A stretch of DNA of 41,557 bases from Phycisphaera mikurensis NBRC 102666 (GTDB lineage: Bacteria > Planctomycetota > Phycisphaerae > Phycisphaerales > SM1A02), in contig CAMDCW010000004.1 in NCBI GenBank assembly GCA_945890745.1, positions 1 through 41,557 of the forward strand. The letters run 5' to 3'. Both the position numbers and the translations under genes were made by a program. The notes below the pieces were generated by a model. That model was not told the origin of the DNA and searched no databases. It saw nothing but the letters and a program-made list of their open reading frames with translations. Positions 26,974 through 34,893 of the stretch are shown here, piece after piece (the first letter of the stretch is position 1; the number at the start of each line of letters is the position of its first letter).

Positions 26974-29735
26974 TGTCAGAGATGACGTTCAAGCCCGGCG
27001 AGCGGGTCCGCCATTCCGACTTCGGGGAAGGCGTCGTAATCAATGTCGGAACGGATGGCTATGTTCGTGTCTTCTTCGCCTCTGGCGAGAGACGGGCCAA
27101 TGCCGCGACGCTCACACCAACCCGGAGCCGCATCGATCGGTTGCTTGAGGACGTATCGGCAGGTGATCAACGCCTACGCGCAGCCTGGCTGCACGTCGAA
27201 TCGCACGCACTTCCACTGATCGAGAACGCCGCCGCACTGACGGCGGCACGAATCGACCTGCTGCCCCACCAGGTAGTGCTCACTCACCGAATCGCGACAG
27301 CATCCCCACGTCGGTTTCTCATTGCTGATGAGGTCGGTCTCGGCAAAACTGTCGAGACGGCACTTGTGCTTCGAGAGCTGGCGAGTCGCGGCGAACTCAA
27401 TCGGGCGCTGATGATTGTTCCGGCAGGCCTCGTGAACAACTGGCATCGCGAACTCAACGAAGTGTTCAATCTGAACTTCGAGGTGTTTGGTAGCACAGGC
27501 GACGTGACCGACCGAAAATCGAATGCATTTACGAAACACGATCGACTGATCGCCAGCGTTGACACGCTGAAGCGGCGCGGTCGCGTGCGACGATTGCTGG
27601 ACGCGCCGAAGTGGGACCTAGTCGTCTTTGACGAGGCCCACCACCTCTCCGCCTACAAGAGCGGAGGCAAAGTGCGCAAGACTGAGAACTATAAGTTGGC
27701 AGAGGCGATGCGCGAGCACGCACGCGATCTTCTCTTACTTTCCGCGACCCCGCATCAGGGCGACCACTTTCGCTTCTGGATGCTGGTGCAACTGCTCAAT
27801 CCGGCACTCTTTGGCGATCCCGATGAAATGGTCGCGGAGCGACATCGCTTAAACAGTGTGGTCTATCGACGGACGAAGGCCGATGCATGCACTCCGGATG
27901 GCTCGCCGCTGTTTGCGCGCCGCTGGGTCCATACCGAGTCATTCACCATGTCTGACCGGGAACGGAAGTTCTACGTCAAGCTCCGTGAGTACCTGCAGGA
28001 CGGCTTCGATCTTGCGAAGCAGCAGGGAAACCAAGGCCGCGCGCTTGGCTTCGTGATGACGATCTTCCAAAAGATCGCTGCGTCGAGTTTCTCTGCCGTC
28101 AGAAGCACCCTGCGCCGACGCCAGCTCATGCTGACGATTCATGAGGCCATCCTCAAGGATCAGGCGCTCGACATCGACGGACATGGAAAATTGCTCGAAG
28201 AGGCCAAGCGACTCCTTCACCAAGCGACCGGACACCCGACTGATGCAGCTGGTCGTGGCGAGGTTGATCGCATGCTCGCAGATCTCAAGCTCCGGCTGAT
28301 TCGCAAGCTCGACGAGGAGCAGCTTGAATCGGCTGCATCTTCAGAAAGCGGCGAGGAGTCGACAGCAGCTGGCGAGAACCTCGCGGCCGAATGCGTCTCC
28401 CTTTCGCTACCGGAGGAGCGCATGCGGATCGCGGATTTGCTTGCCAGCTTTCCCGACGGCCGCGAGACAAAGGTCGAGAAACTTCTTCGTGGCCTCGGTG
28501 CGCTCTGGGAACAAAACCCCAATGAAAAGGTCGTGATCTTTGCGACCTACCTGGCCACCGTCGATCTGCTCTCACGGGAGATCAATGCCGTGTATCCGGG
28601 TCAGGGGGTAGTCGAACTTCGGGGCGGCGACCATGGCGCGAAGCTCGCCGCGGAGAAGAGATTCCGTCGCCCTGATGGGCCCCGAGTCATGGTGTGCACA
28701 GCAGCAGGCCGCGAAGGAATCAACCTGCAATTCGCGCGCATCCTGTTCAACTTCGATCTGCCCTGGAATCCGATGGACGTCGAGCAGCGGATCGGGCGAA
28801 TTCATCGCTATGGGCAGCGAGACACTGCGCAGGTCTACAACCTCGTGCTTTCCGACACGATCGAGGGCCGGATTTTCTTGCTGCTGTCCGACAAGCTGCT
28901 CGAAATCGCGAAGGCGCTTGGTAAAGTTGATGAGCATGGAAACGTCACGGAGGATTTGAAGGCCCAAATACTTGGCCAGCTCTCCGATCGACTTACCTAT
29001 GACACGCTATATCGAGACGCGCTTTCCGACCCGGAGCTGAGAAGGACGCGACAGGAGCTCGAGGCTGCGGTATCGAACGCAAACGAGTCAAGGAAGGTTG
29101 TGTTTGAGCTTTTTCAGGATCTTGATCGTTTCAGCCTCGACGACTATCAGCCTTTCGCCAATATTGATGCAAGCAAGCAGCGGATATTGGGATTCTTGAG
29201 AGCAGCGCTTGAGGCCGACCGCGGAAGTGTTGAACCTGCGGGCGCCGATTGCTTCCGAGCCACGTTCCCCGAACATTCAGAATCGCTGGTCTTCACGCTC
29301 GACCGAGAGGTCGCTCAGCGCGACGAGAAGATTCAGTTGATGGGCCTCGATCATCCGCTTATGGTTCGCTTTTTGAAGCGTTGGCGTTTGCAGCAGCCGG
29401 AGCTACTTGGTGTCGCGACTGCAGCAAGTAGCGGAACCCCCCGGGGGGTTCTAACGGTCTGGTCGGTCGAGGCGTTTGGTGGGCCCTCATCGTCGACTCA
29501 CGTGATCCCGATCGCAATTGATCTGTCAGGGCAGCGAATCCCGAGCCTTGAGAAGCGCTACGCAGAGGCGTTCGCGGGTACCCCCGCGGAATCACGACTC
29601 GATGTGATTGCCCGAAAACAGCTTTACCACGACTTCGTCGAGCCGGCGCTACAACGAGAGTTAGGACACCGCGGATTGGCGGGGCCCTCTGGTGGCCATT
29701 CGACAGAGCTGATCGCTTGGGTTGAGGTCGGGTAG
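26973..29735 (+). CDS. SNF2/SWI2-family helicase-like ATPase of the defence operon
   Basis: A 920-aa superfamily 2 translocase. Residues 5-45 form a small beta domain (GERVRHSDFGEGVVINV), like the tudor/KOW-type modules found at the end of UvrD-like and CarD-like proteins. The ATPase motifs are in order: Q-motif region LLPHQ, motif I DEVGLGKT (119-126), motif II DEAHHL (near 221), motif III LLSATPHQGDH, motif V CTAAGREGINLQ and motif VI QRIGRIHRYGQRD. A helical C-terminal part follows. The pattern matches RapA/BrxHI/DrmD-like defence helicases. It probably tracks along DNA, remodelling or restricting unmodified DNA. No separate nuclease domain is recognised. Confidence 0.93.
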   Translation: MSEMTFKPGERVRHSDFGEGVVINVGTDGYVRVFFASGERRANAATLTPTRSRIDRLLEDVSAGDQRLRAAWLHVESHALPLIENAAALTAARIDLLPHQVVLTHRIATASPRRFLIADEVGLGKTVETALVLRELASRGELNRALMIVPAGLVNNWHRELNEVFNLNFEVFGSTGDVTDRKSNAFTKHDRLIASVDTLKRRGRVRRLLDAPKWDLVVFDEAHHLSAYKSGGKVRKTENYKLAEAMREHARDLLLLSATPHQGDHFRFWMLVQLLNPALFGDPDEMVAERHRLNSVVYRRTKADACTPDGSPLFARRWVHTESFTMSDRERKFYVKLREYLQDGFDLAKQQGNQGRALGFVMTIFQKIAASSFSAVRSTLRRRQLMLTIHEAILKDQALDIDGHGKLLEEAKRLLHQATGHPTDAAGRGEVDRMLADLKLRLIRKLDEEQLESAASSESGEESTAAGENLAAECVSLSLPEERMRIADLLASFPDGRETKVEKLLRGLGALWEQNPNEKVVIFATYLATVDLLSREINAVYPGQGVVELRGGDHGAKLAAEKRFRRPDGPRVMVCTAAGREGINLQFARILFNFDLPWNPMDVEQRIGRIHRYGQRDTAQVYNLVLSDTIEGRIFLLLSDKLLEIAKALGKVDEHGNVTEDLKAQILGQLSDRLTYDTLYRDALSDPELRRTRQELEAAVSNANESRKVVFELFQDLDRFSLDDYQPFANIDASKQRILGFLRAALEADRGSVEPAGADCFRATFPEHSESLVFTLDREVAQRDEKIQLMGLDHPLMVRFLKRWRLQQPELLGVATAASSGTPRGVLTVWSVEAFGGPSSSTHVIPIAIDLSGQRIPSLEKRYAEAFAGTPAESRLDVIARKQLYHDFVEPALQRELGHRGLAGPSGGHSTELIAWVEVG

Positions 29736-29941
29736 CGCGGGACCCGCGGGCAATCATGCTGCCCAATTACGATGCCCTGTAAGCGATTCGAGCCGGTTTT
29801 CTCCATCTTTGTCGGTAATGGCGATCGCCACAGACGCGGGCACTGGGACAGCTGCCCGTAAACGGCCGACCTGGGGTACTAGCGCTTGAGCGCTCCAGTC
29901 CCGCCCACCCGGTCGGTGCGCAAGGCGAGCTGGCGCGGCGG

Positions 29942-30244
29942 GTGTTCGGAACGATCATCAAAGACTGCGCGACGCGGCTCGCGGCGCTCAGGATCGAAAG
30001 CCCCGGCTTTGCATTGCGGCGCATGGAAAAGCGGCTCGGTAGTTGTGCGCCTTCGGGCAAACTGCTTCTTGACCCACGGCTGGTGGAAGCATCGACTGCG
30101 CTGATTGAGTTTGTGATAGTGCATGAGCTTTGCCACCAGCGTGAGCTGAATCACGGTCCAGCCTTCTACCGACTGATGGACAAGGCCTTGCCCGACTGGC
30201 GGGAGCGCGAGCGTCGTCTACTACGATATGAATTCCGCGTGTGA
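29942..30244 (+). CDS. YgjP/SprT-like zinc metallopeptidase, N-terminally short
   Basis: A 100-aa protein matching the second half of the YgjP/M48-type (DUF45) family. It has RRMEKRLGSCAPSGKLLLDPRL (the RWGSC-like block, here RLGSC), the zinc motif VIVHELCHQRELNHGPAFY with HELCH plus a downstream His, and DWRERERRLLRYEF. Typical members are about 230 aa; the N-terminal half is missing here. The upstream frame stays open back to 29819 without an ATG, GTG or TTG, so the GTG at 29942 is the only standard start. Genes of this family often accompany restriction systems. It may be a genuine minimal variant or a truncated relic. Confidence 0.7.
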   Translation: MFGTIIKDCATRLAALRIESPGFALRRMEKRLGSCAPSGKLLLDPRLVEASTALIEFVIVHELCHQRELNHGPAFYRLMDKALPDWRERERRLLRYEFRV

Positions 30245-30300
30245 CCATTCCGGCGTCGAGATTGCTCACCCCTCGACAGCCAATACATTCGCGTGAGCCC

Positions 30301-30323
30301 GGAGGCGGACCAATTGTCCGATG
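30301..30323 (+). promoter_or_regulatory. Shine-Dalgarno separated from start codon by a perfect hairpin
   Basis: GGAGG (30301-30305) is followed immediately by the inverted repeat CGGAC-CAATT-GTCCG (30306-30320) and then the ATG at 30321. Linear spacing is 15 nt, too long for efficient initiation, but folding of the hairpin would bring the site and start together. Confidence 0.45.
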
Positions 30324-31283
30324 TACATGTTCTGGAAGAAAAAGAAAGATCAGGATTCCAACCCGCACGGCGTGTCACTCAGCGATCTCGCACGAATGCT
30401 GAGCACCGGAACGATCAAGACTTCGATAGAAGGCAACACGCTGTTCGCAAAGGACGAGCACTACACGACCAAGGTCGAGGTCCTACCACCGGACGCTGAC
30501 GGCGGAGACGGCGAGCCGATCCGCGCGGTCGTACGCTTGACGACGGAACTTCCTGGTCCGTTTCAAACGATGATGAAGGGCCACGAACTCGAACTGAGTT
30601 CGCTATTCAACCCAATGGCTGCACTCGGTGCGCTGACCTTCGATGGCTCGAAGGTCTACATTGGATCACGGCTCACCATCTTCGAACGAGAGGATGCATG
30701 GAGCACTCTCCACCTGCCATTACTCATGATCGCGACCATTGGTTCCGCCGCTGGCATCCTTGGTGCAATGCGGCGTAACTTTAGCGGCGAGCCTTCACGC
30801 GGCGGCGATTCGGAATGGGGCGAGGACGAGTTTGAGTTGCTGCAAGAGGTGATGTCTCGCATTTGTGTCTGCACCACCGGTGGTCTCGGCTTCACTGCTG
30901 AATTCGGGCTTGAGGCGGATGCCGCATCAGCCGCTGCCGGGGACCGCAACACCGCGCTGTTCCAGATGTACGCCGATCAACCACACCCGGAGCTCGGGGG
31001 CGGGCTTTTCGTGCTGCTTCAACTTCCACACCAATTGCCGGGGCCTCGACAGGTGCAAGAGCTGTGTGAGGCGCTCAACCTACTCGAGATGGATGCGGTA
31101 GATCTACCGCCGCACTTCGGCGCGTGGTGCCCCGGACGAATGGGAACCAACATTGCGTACGTCTCGTTCCTCCCAAACGCGCTGCACGCCGTACCAAACA
31201 TCGCGACGAACGCCTCCATCTGGGGCATGCATCGCGCACAATGGGCTAGCGAACAACTAGCGGACATGGGATACAAACCCTAA
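30321..31283 (+). CDS. Hypothetical protein, 320 aa
   Basis: Not recognised. The N-terminus is basic (MFWKKKKDQD). A short domain to about residue 150 contains LSDLARMLSTGTIKTSIEGN, suggestive of a small helical or HTH-like start followed by beta strands. The second half (FELLQEVMSRICVCTTGG...) reads as an alpha/beta domain with an unusual Gly/Pro-rich strand LGGGLFVLLQLPHQLPGP. It has no signal peptide and no obvious catalytic motif. It lies 76 bp after the metallopeptidase gene on the same strand and could share its transcript. An in-frame ATG at 30327 is an alternative start. The function cannot be assigned. Confidence 0.8.
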   Translation: MYMFWKKKKDQDSNPHGVSLSDLARMLSTGTIKTSIEGNTLFAKDEHYTTKVEVLPPDADGGDGEPIRAVVRLTTELPGPFQTMMKGHELELSSLFNPMAALGALTFDGSKVYIGSRLTIFEREDAWSTLHLPLLMIATIGSAAGILGAMRRNFSGEPSRGGDSEWGEDEFELLQEVMSRICVCTTGGLGFTAEFGLEADAASAAAGDRNTALFQMYADQPHPELGGGLFVLLQLPHQLPGPRQVQELCEALNLLEMDAVDLPPHFGAWCPGRMGTNIAYVSFLPNALHAVPNIATNASIWGMHRAQWASEQLADMGYKP

Positions 31284-31292
31284 GGCAGTGCC

Positions 31293-31445
31293 ATGAGCTC
31301 TAACACTCAATCACCGAACCAAGGTCCGCTACCAAAAGTCGTACCACTGCTCAGGCACGTACCAAACAGGACGCGCTTTGACTGGAAGCAGTTCAAGCCG
31401 GGAGCTGTGGCCGCTACTGAGCCTCTTTGTTTGGTTCCGTACTGA
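31293..31445 (+). CDS. Small ORF, 50 aa, following the 320-aa protein
   Basis: An ATG at 31293 with AAGG eight bases upstream opens a 50-codon frame (MSSNTQSPNQGPLPK...) that ends at 31445. It starts 9 bases after the stop of the preceding gene and is Pro/Arg-rich and unrecognised. It overlaps the convergent 31414-31806 frame by 32 bases, so at least one of the two could be a relic or artefact. It is listed because start spacing and position suit a translated operon tail. Confidence 0.35.
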   Translation: MSSNTQSPNQGPLPKVVPLLRHVPNRTRFDWKQFKPGAVAATEPLCLVPY

Positions 31446-31806
31446 GGAGTAATCTCGAAATCGCGTCCTCGTACGCGCTTGATGCCATCGCGTTCGGATC
31501 TTGCAAAGGAGAGTCCGGCTTTGTCCCATCCGGATTTGGCTGCAAACTGGTCATTGACGGTTTGGATTGCAGCGCGGAGATCTCTAACTTTCCCGAGAAG
31601 ATTGGGTCGTTCGCCTCTAACTCTATCCAAGTGTTCTGCGCCATTTTTATCGTTGCTCCAGTAGTTACTTGCACGATTTCCGTCAAATCTACCCGTTGCT
31701 GATCGAACCATACCACCGCCGAGGTGCTAGGCAAGGATTGAACAGCAGCGTTGCATGCTTGGCCGAACTTAAAGATCGATACTAGCTCTTGATCCGTCGA
31801 TCTCAA
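31414..31806 (-). CDS. Hypothetical protein, 130 aa, partner of the methyltransferase gene
   Basis: An unrecognised soluble protein with normal amino-acid balance in its first 90 residues (AVVWFDQQRVDLTEIV, WIELEANDPIFSGKL) and a polar Ser/Asp/Pro-rich tail. It begins at a TTG that lies inside the end of the methyltransferase gene (38-bp overlap), which suggests translational coupling if real. A later in-frame ATG (MAQNTWIEL) is another possible start. There are no motifs. Confidence comes from composition and from the absence of a better frame on this strand. Confidence 0.45.
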   Translation of the reverse strand: MRSTDQELVSIFKFGQACNAAVQSLPSTSAVVWFDQQRVDLTEIVQVTTGATIKMAQNTWIELEANDPIFSGKLEISALQSKPSMTSLQPNPDGTKPDSPLQDPNAMASSAYEDAISRLLLSTEPNKEAQ

Positions 31807-32743
31807 TTTTGACGCTGCGGTAATGCGCCAACGTCTGTTTGTCGCGCGGATTCTCTCCAGAGTTGCAGAACTTCCTAAAGCCGTCGTCCCAGATCCTCTC
31901 TGAAAATGAAATGGGGTCCTTTATTGCCTGCCCGACGGGACGCTTGCCTGCGAGAAGCACGGCTTTCGGTTCAAAGTGGTGCCCCGTCCAGCCACCAATG
32001 ACATCGGCGTGAAGTAGGTGTAGTCCAGCACGCTCAGCGGCCGGGATAATTTGGTCACGATCGGGCATATCGCCGAACCACGCGACCACTCCATCCTCGT
32101 GAAGTAGCGGAACCACGGTACGCAGGCACTTCGTCGTCCAATCAACCCCGCCATCAGACGACATGACGATGTCGACCGTCCCGGCGGGGATGCCCTTCAG
32201 ATCCTTCTGGCATCGAAACTCAAGTTTGCCGTGTGGTACTTCACGAGCGAATCTTGTTGACTCCGCGAAGTGAATGGCTGCACTACATCGGTCAATTCCA
32301 ACGACGCTAGCAGCCGAACTCTCTACGAGCCACGTCGAGTGATACCCAACGTGGCAACCAATGTCCGCAATCAAACCTCGTACCGCAAGGAGTTCGCACA
32401 ACGCTTGCATGTACGCAGCGACATCAAAGATGAATGACCACTTGTGAGAGTGCATGATCCCAAGAAACGGCTGCATAGCAATCAGTTCATAGAACTCTTG
32501 ATCGCCACGTTCGCGGTGGCCGGGGATCGGTGACGTCCGACTCTCCTGGATATCCCAGAGCCTCATGATCATTTCGGAAAATTCTGCATCGTCTGCGATT
32601 TTGCTCAATTCAAAGTCGGTGTCGATGCCAGGCTTGATTCCATATCCGTCACCAAGGAAGGACCGCAACGCCGCGAGTTGCTGTTGGCTAATGGCCACCG
32701 CGCGCGGATCCCGTTGAAGTTCGCAGATTTTTTCGAGGTCCAT
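31769..32743 (-). CDS. Class I SAM-dependent methyltransferase
   Basis: A 324-aa protein with a Rossmann methyltransferase core in the middle. Motif I is GLIADIGCHVGYHSTWL, followed by the acidic end of strand 2 (VVGIDRCSAAIHFAES), the motif IV region (TVDIVMSSDGGVDW) and VVPLLHEDGVVAWFGD. The N-terminal 100 residues are helical and may recognise the substrate. The substrate class (protein, small molecule or nucleic acid) cannot be told; there is no NPPY or DPPY motif, so amino-DNA methylation is unlikely. It is transcribed divergently from the dual-OB gene, with about 180 bp between the starts. Base composition is more AT-rich than the genes before 18110. Confidence 0.85.
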   Translation of the reverse strand: MDLEKICELQRDPRAVAISQQQLAALRSFLGDGYGIKPGIDTDFELSKIADDAEFSEMIMRLWDIQESRTSPIPGHRERGDQEFYELIAMQPFLGIMHSHKWSFIFDVAAYMQALCELLAVRGLIADIGCHVGYHSTWLVESSAASVVGIDRCSAAIHFAESTRFAREVPHGKLEFRCQKDLKGIPAGTVDIVMSSDGGVDWTTKCLRTVVPLLHEDGVVAWFGDMPDRDQIIPAAERAGLHLLHADVIGGWTGHHFEPKAVLLAGKRPVGQAIKDPISFSERIWDDGFRKFCNSGENPRDKQTLAHYRSVKIEIDGSRASIDL

Positions 32744-32920
32744 ATCTAAGCGGACAGCCTACCTTCCATGGCGATTGGAAGAGAAGTTACACGTCGGCCA
32801 TTACCGCTCCGAAGAAATTTGGTGGCCAAACACACACGATCCGTATCATGGCCTTCATTAAACGGGTGTATGTCACAAGGCCGAAATCGCGGGGTGCGTC
32901 CCATTGCTCGGAGTGATTCG
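32744..32920. promoter_or_regulatory. Divergent regulatory region between the methyltransferase and the dual-OB operon
   Basis: About 177 bases of non-coding DNA between two divergent starts. No clean -35/-10 pair was identified. The frame upstream of the dual-OB start is open but has no ribosome binding site until GGAG just before 32921. Confidence 0.35.
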
Positions 32921-33649
32921 ATGCCAAACAAAACCATCGTGATACTAGCCAACTCCGTAAAAAAGAAGCCCGGGCGTTGCATTGCCGGACGTGAAGTTGT
33001 GATTTCTGGGAAAGGCGTGAGCCTCGGCGAATGGATCCGACCCGTGAGCCCCGACGGCGAAGCAAAGGAGGGTGAATTGCTCGCAGTTCACCACCGAACA
33101 ATCAAGAATGTCGCGATCGATGTGCTCGACATCTTTGAGGTTCCGCTCGCGCGCCAACGGACTGATTTAGGACAACCAGAGAACTGGGATGTCATCACCG
33201 ATGTGCCATGGAAGAGACTTGGCACGCTAAAGCGCAAAAGCCTGCCGAAACTTGTGGAGTCACCCCCGCACCTTTGGGACATTGATATTCCGGGCGATCG
33301 TCGTGTCCATGTCGATGCGCCCATTGGCAAACGAGGGCGCTCCTCACTCGCGCTCATTCAGCCATCCAACTTTCGCGCCTTGGTGCAACGCGAGCAAAGG
33401 CCATGGAACAACTACGAGTCGACCAAAGTACGCGGCGCATTTAGTTATGCAGGCCGCAACTACTCTTTGGATATAACGGACGACTCTTTTGTTCCGCAGT
33501 TACGGGCACAGGCAACGGCTTTGCAGATCGAATATCGCCCGCCATTCGGTGACAAGTGCCTGCTTTGTGTCAGCCTTAGCGCACCGTTCAATGGCTATCA
33601 TTACAAACTGATCGCAGCAGTGATTCCCCTCGAGGAGCACACTCCGTAA
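32921..33649 (+). CDS. Dual OB-fold (DuOB-type) domain protein
   Basis: A 242-aa protein. The ATG at 32921 has GGAG at a good distance and begins MPNKTIVILANSVKKKPGRC, the family's characteristic 'TIV-LANS-K---CIAG-EV' opening (CIAGREV follows). The upstream in-frame ATG at 32768 is rejected for lack of a ribosome binding site. Further family-like parts are GEWIRPVSPDGEAKEGEL, ending a first OB-like barrel, and a C-terminal second barrel ending LCVSLSAPFNGYHYKLIAAV. Such proteins are typically encoded next to DUF488 genes, exactly as here (36-bp gap). Nucleic-acid or nucleotide binding is the expected role by fold; the biological function is not established. Confidence 0.72.
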   Translation: MPNKTIVILANSVKKKPGRCIAGREVVISGKGVSLGEWIRPVSPDGEAKEGELLAVHHRTIKNVAIDVLDIFEVPLARQRTDLGQPENWDVITDVPWKRLGTLKRKSLPKLVESPPHLWDIDIPGDRRVHVDAPIGKRGRSSLALIQPSNFRALVQREQRPWNNYESTKVRGAFSYAGRNYSLDITDDSFVPQLRAQATALQIEYRPPFGDKCLLCVSLSAPFNGYHYKLIAAVIPLEEHTP

Positions 33650-33685
33650 TCGCCCGATGGGGCCGAAACTAGCCTGTTCTCAGTC

Positions 33686-34321
33686 ATGAACCGCGCTCTC
33701 TACACCGTTGGCCACTCAAACCATAGCGCAGATGCGTTTGTGGACATCTTGCGGCGCAATGGAATAGACGCGATTGCGGATGTGCGCTCAAGTCCTTACA
33801 GCAAGTTCTCCCCGCAGTTCAACCGTGAGACGCTGAGCACGGTTCTGCGCAACCAAGGGATCCAGTACGTCTTTCTCGGTCGCGAGCTAGGCGCACGACG
33901 CGACGAACGCGATTGCTATGTGGGTAATCAGGCGCGCTACGACCTGATCGCGAAGTCAAGGTCCTTCCGCGACGGACTCGACCGCGTCATCGCTGGTGCG
34001 AAATCCCATGCGGTCGCGTTGATGTGCGCCGAGAAGGACCCAATCACCTGCCATCGCATGGTGCTTGTATGCCGCGAACTCCGCGGGTCTGATTTAAGTC
34101 TTCAGCACGTGCTCGAAGATGGCTCTCTCGAATCGAATTTCGAAGCGGAGAATCGCCTTCTTGACCTGGCGGACCTTCCGCGGGGCGACTTGTTTCGGTC
34201 GCGAGATGCCATTGTGGAGGAGGCCTATGATCGCCAAGCACGTCGAATTGCTTGGACGGAGCGCGAACCCGCCGGAATGCCTAGTGCTGCTGATCCAAGC
34301 GAACACGGAGACCAGCAGTGA
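33686..34321 (+). CDS. DUF488 family protein (first copy)
   Basis: A 211-aa protein with all the DUF488 hallmarks: LYTVGHSNHSADAFVDIL at the N-terminus, IADVRSSPYSKFSPQFNRE, FLGRELGARRDE and the Cys/His-bearing ALMCAEKDPITCHRMVL. The last 50 residues are an acidic, helical extension. DUF488 proteins are small alpha/beta proteins of uncertain activity; conserved Arg, Cys and His suggest nucleic-acid or nucleotide chemistry. It overlaps the next DUF488 gene by 4 bp, so the two are translationally coupled. With the dual-OB gene it forms a three-gene unit closed by a hairpin at 34781-34802. Confidence 0.92.
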   Translation: MNRALYTVGHSNHSADAFVDILRRNGIDAIADVRSSPYSKFSPQFNRETLSTVLRNQGIQYVFLGRELGARRDERDCYVGNQARYDLIAKSRSFRDGLDRVIAGAKSHAVALMCAEKDPITCHRMVLVCRELRGSDLSLQHVLEDGSLESNFEAENRLLDLADLPRGDLFRSRDAIVEEAYDRQARRIAWTEREPAGMPSAADPSEHGDQQ

Positions 34322-34755
34322 ACGTCTTTACCATCGGATTCACTGAGAAACCAGCGAAGCGATTCTTCGAACTTATCCGATCTTCGGGCACGAAGCGCGT
34401 CGTGGATGTTCGGCTCAACAATACTGGCCAGCTTGCAGGGTTTAGCAAGCGTGAAGACTTAGTCTTTTTCCTGCGCGAACTCTGTCAAGTCGAGTACATC
34501 CATGTTCCTGAGCTTGCGCCGACAGCAGACATCCTCGACGCCTATAAGAAGCATGGAGGAGCGTGGTCTGTTTACGAGGCAGAGTTCCTCAACCTCATGG
34601 AGAAGCGGCGCATCGACCAATCGATTGCGCGTGACGTAATCGACCAAAGCTGCCTCTTATGTAGTGAGCACAAACCGCATCATTGCCACCGAAGGCTTGT
34701 CGTTGAGTACTTGGACCGCAAGTGGGGCGGGCTGAAGCCAACACACCTCGCATAG
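34318..34755 (+). CDS. DUF488 family protein (second, shorter copy)
   Basis: 145 aa. It starts at a GTG that overlaps the TGA of the first DUF488 gene (GTGA). It shows a diverged version of the same motifs: VFTIGFTEKPAKRFFELI, RVVDVRLNNTGQLAGFSKRED, HVPELAPTADIL and LLCSEHKPHHCHRRLVVEYL. The two copies share the fold but little sequence, so they are likely subunits of a heteromer, not a recent duplication. The Cys-x(n)-HCHRR end is intact, implying a conserved active site. The gene is terminated shortly after by a hairpin. Confidence 0.9.
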   Translation: MNVFTIGFTEKPAKRFFELIRSSGTKRVVDVRLNNTGQLAGFSKREDLVFFLRELCQVEYIHVPELAPTADILDAYKKHGGAWSVYEAEFLNLMEKRRIDQSIARDVIDQSCLLCSEHKPHHCHRRLVVEYLDRKWGGLKPTHLA

Positions 34756-34780
34756 GTCGCTACAAAAATTCTAATCGCGA

Positions 34781-34802
34781 AGCGCTGCCGCTTGGTAGCG
34801 CT
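34781..34802 (+). terminator. Hairpin after the dual-OB/DUF488 operon
   Basis: A 9-bp stem AGCGCTGCC/GGTAGCGCT (one G.U) with a GCTT loop, 25 bases past the DUF488 stop and followed by CCGTGTTT. It probably terminates the operon. Confidence 0.6.
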
Positions 34803-34893
34803 CCGTGTTTGCGACGCACGGAGATTTCGTGCGCGCTACGTGGGTAGCCCGCCCGAGCGCGAAAGGGAGATAGCCATCGATTAGGCTCCTCAC

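Noticed and set aside
29819-29830. TGGCGATCGCCA palindrome (contains GCGATCGC)
   Set aside because: A common octamer in many genomes; a single copy between two genes is not evidence of function.
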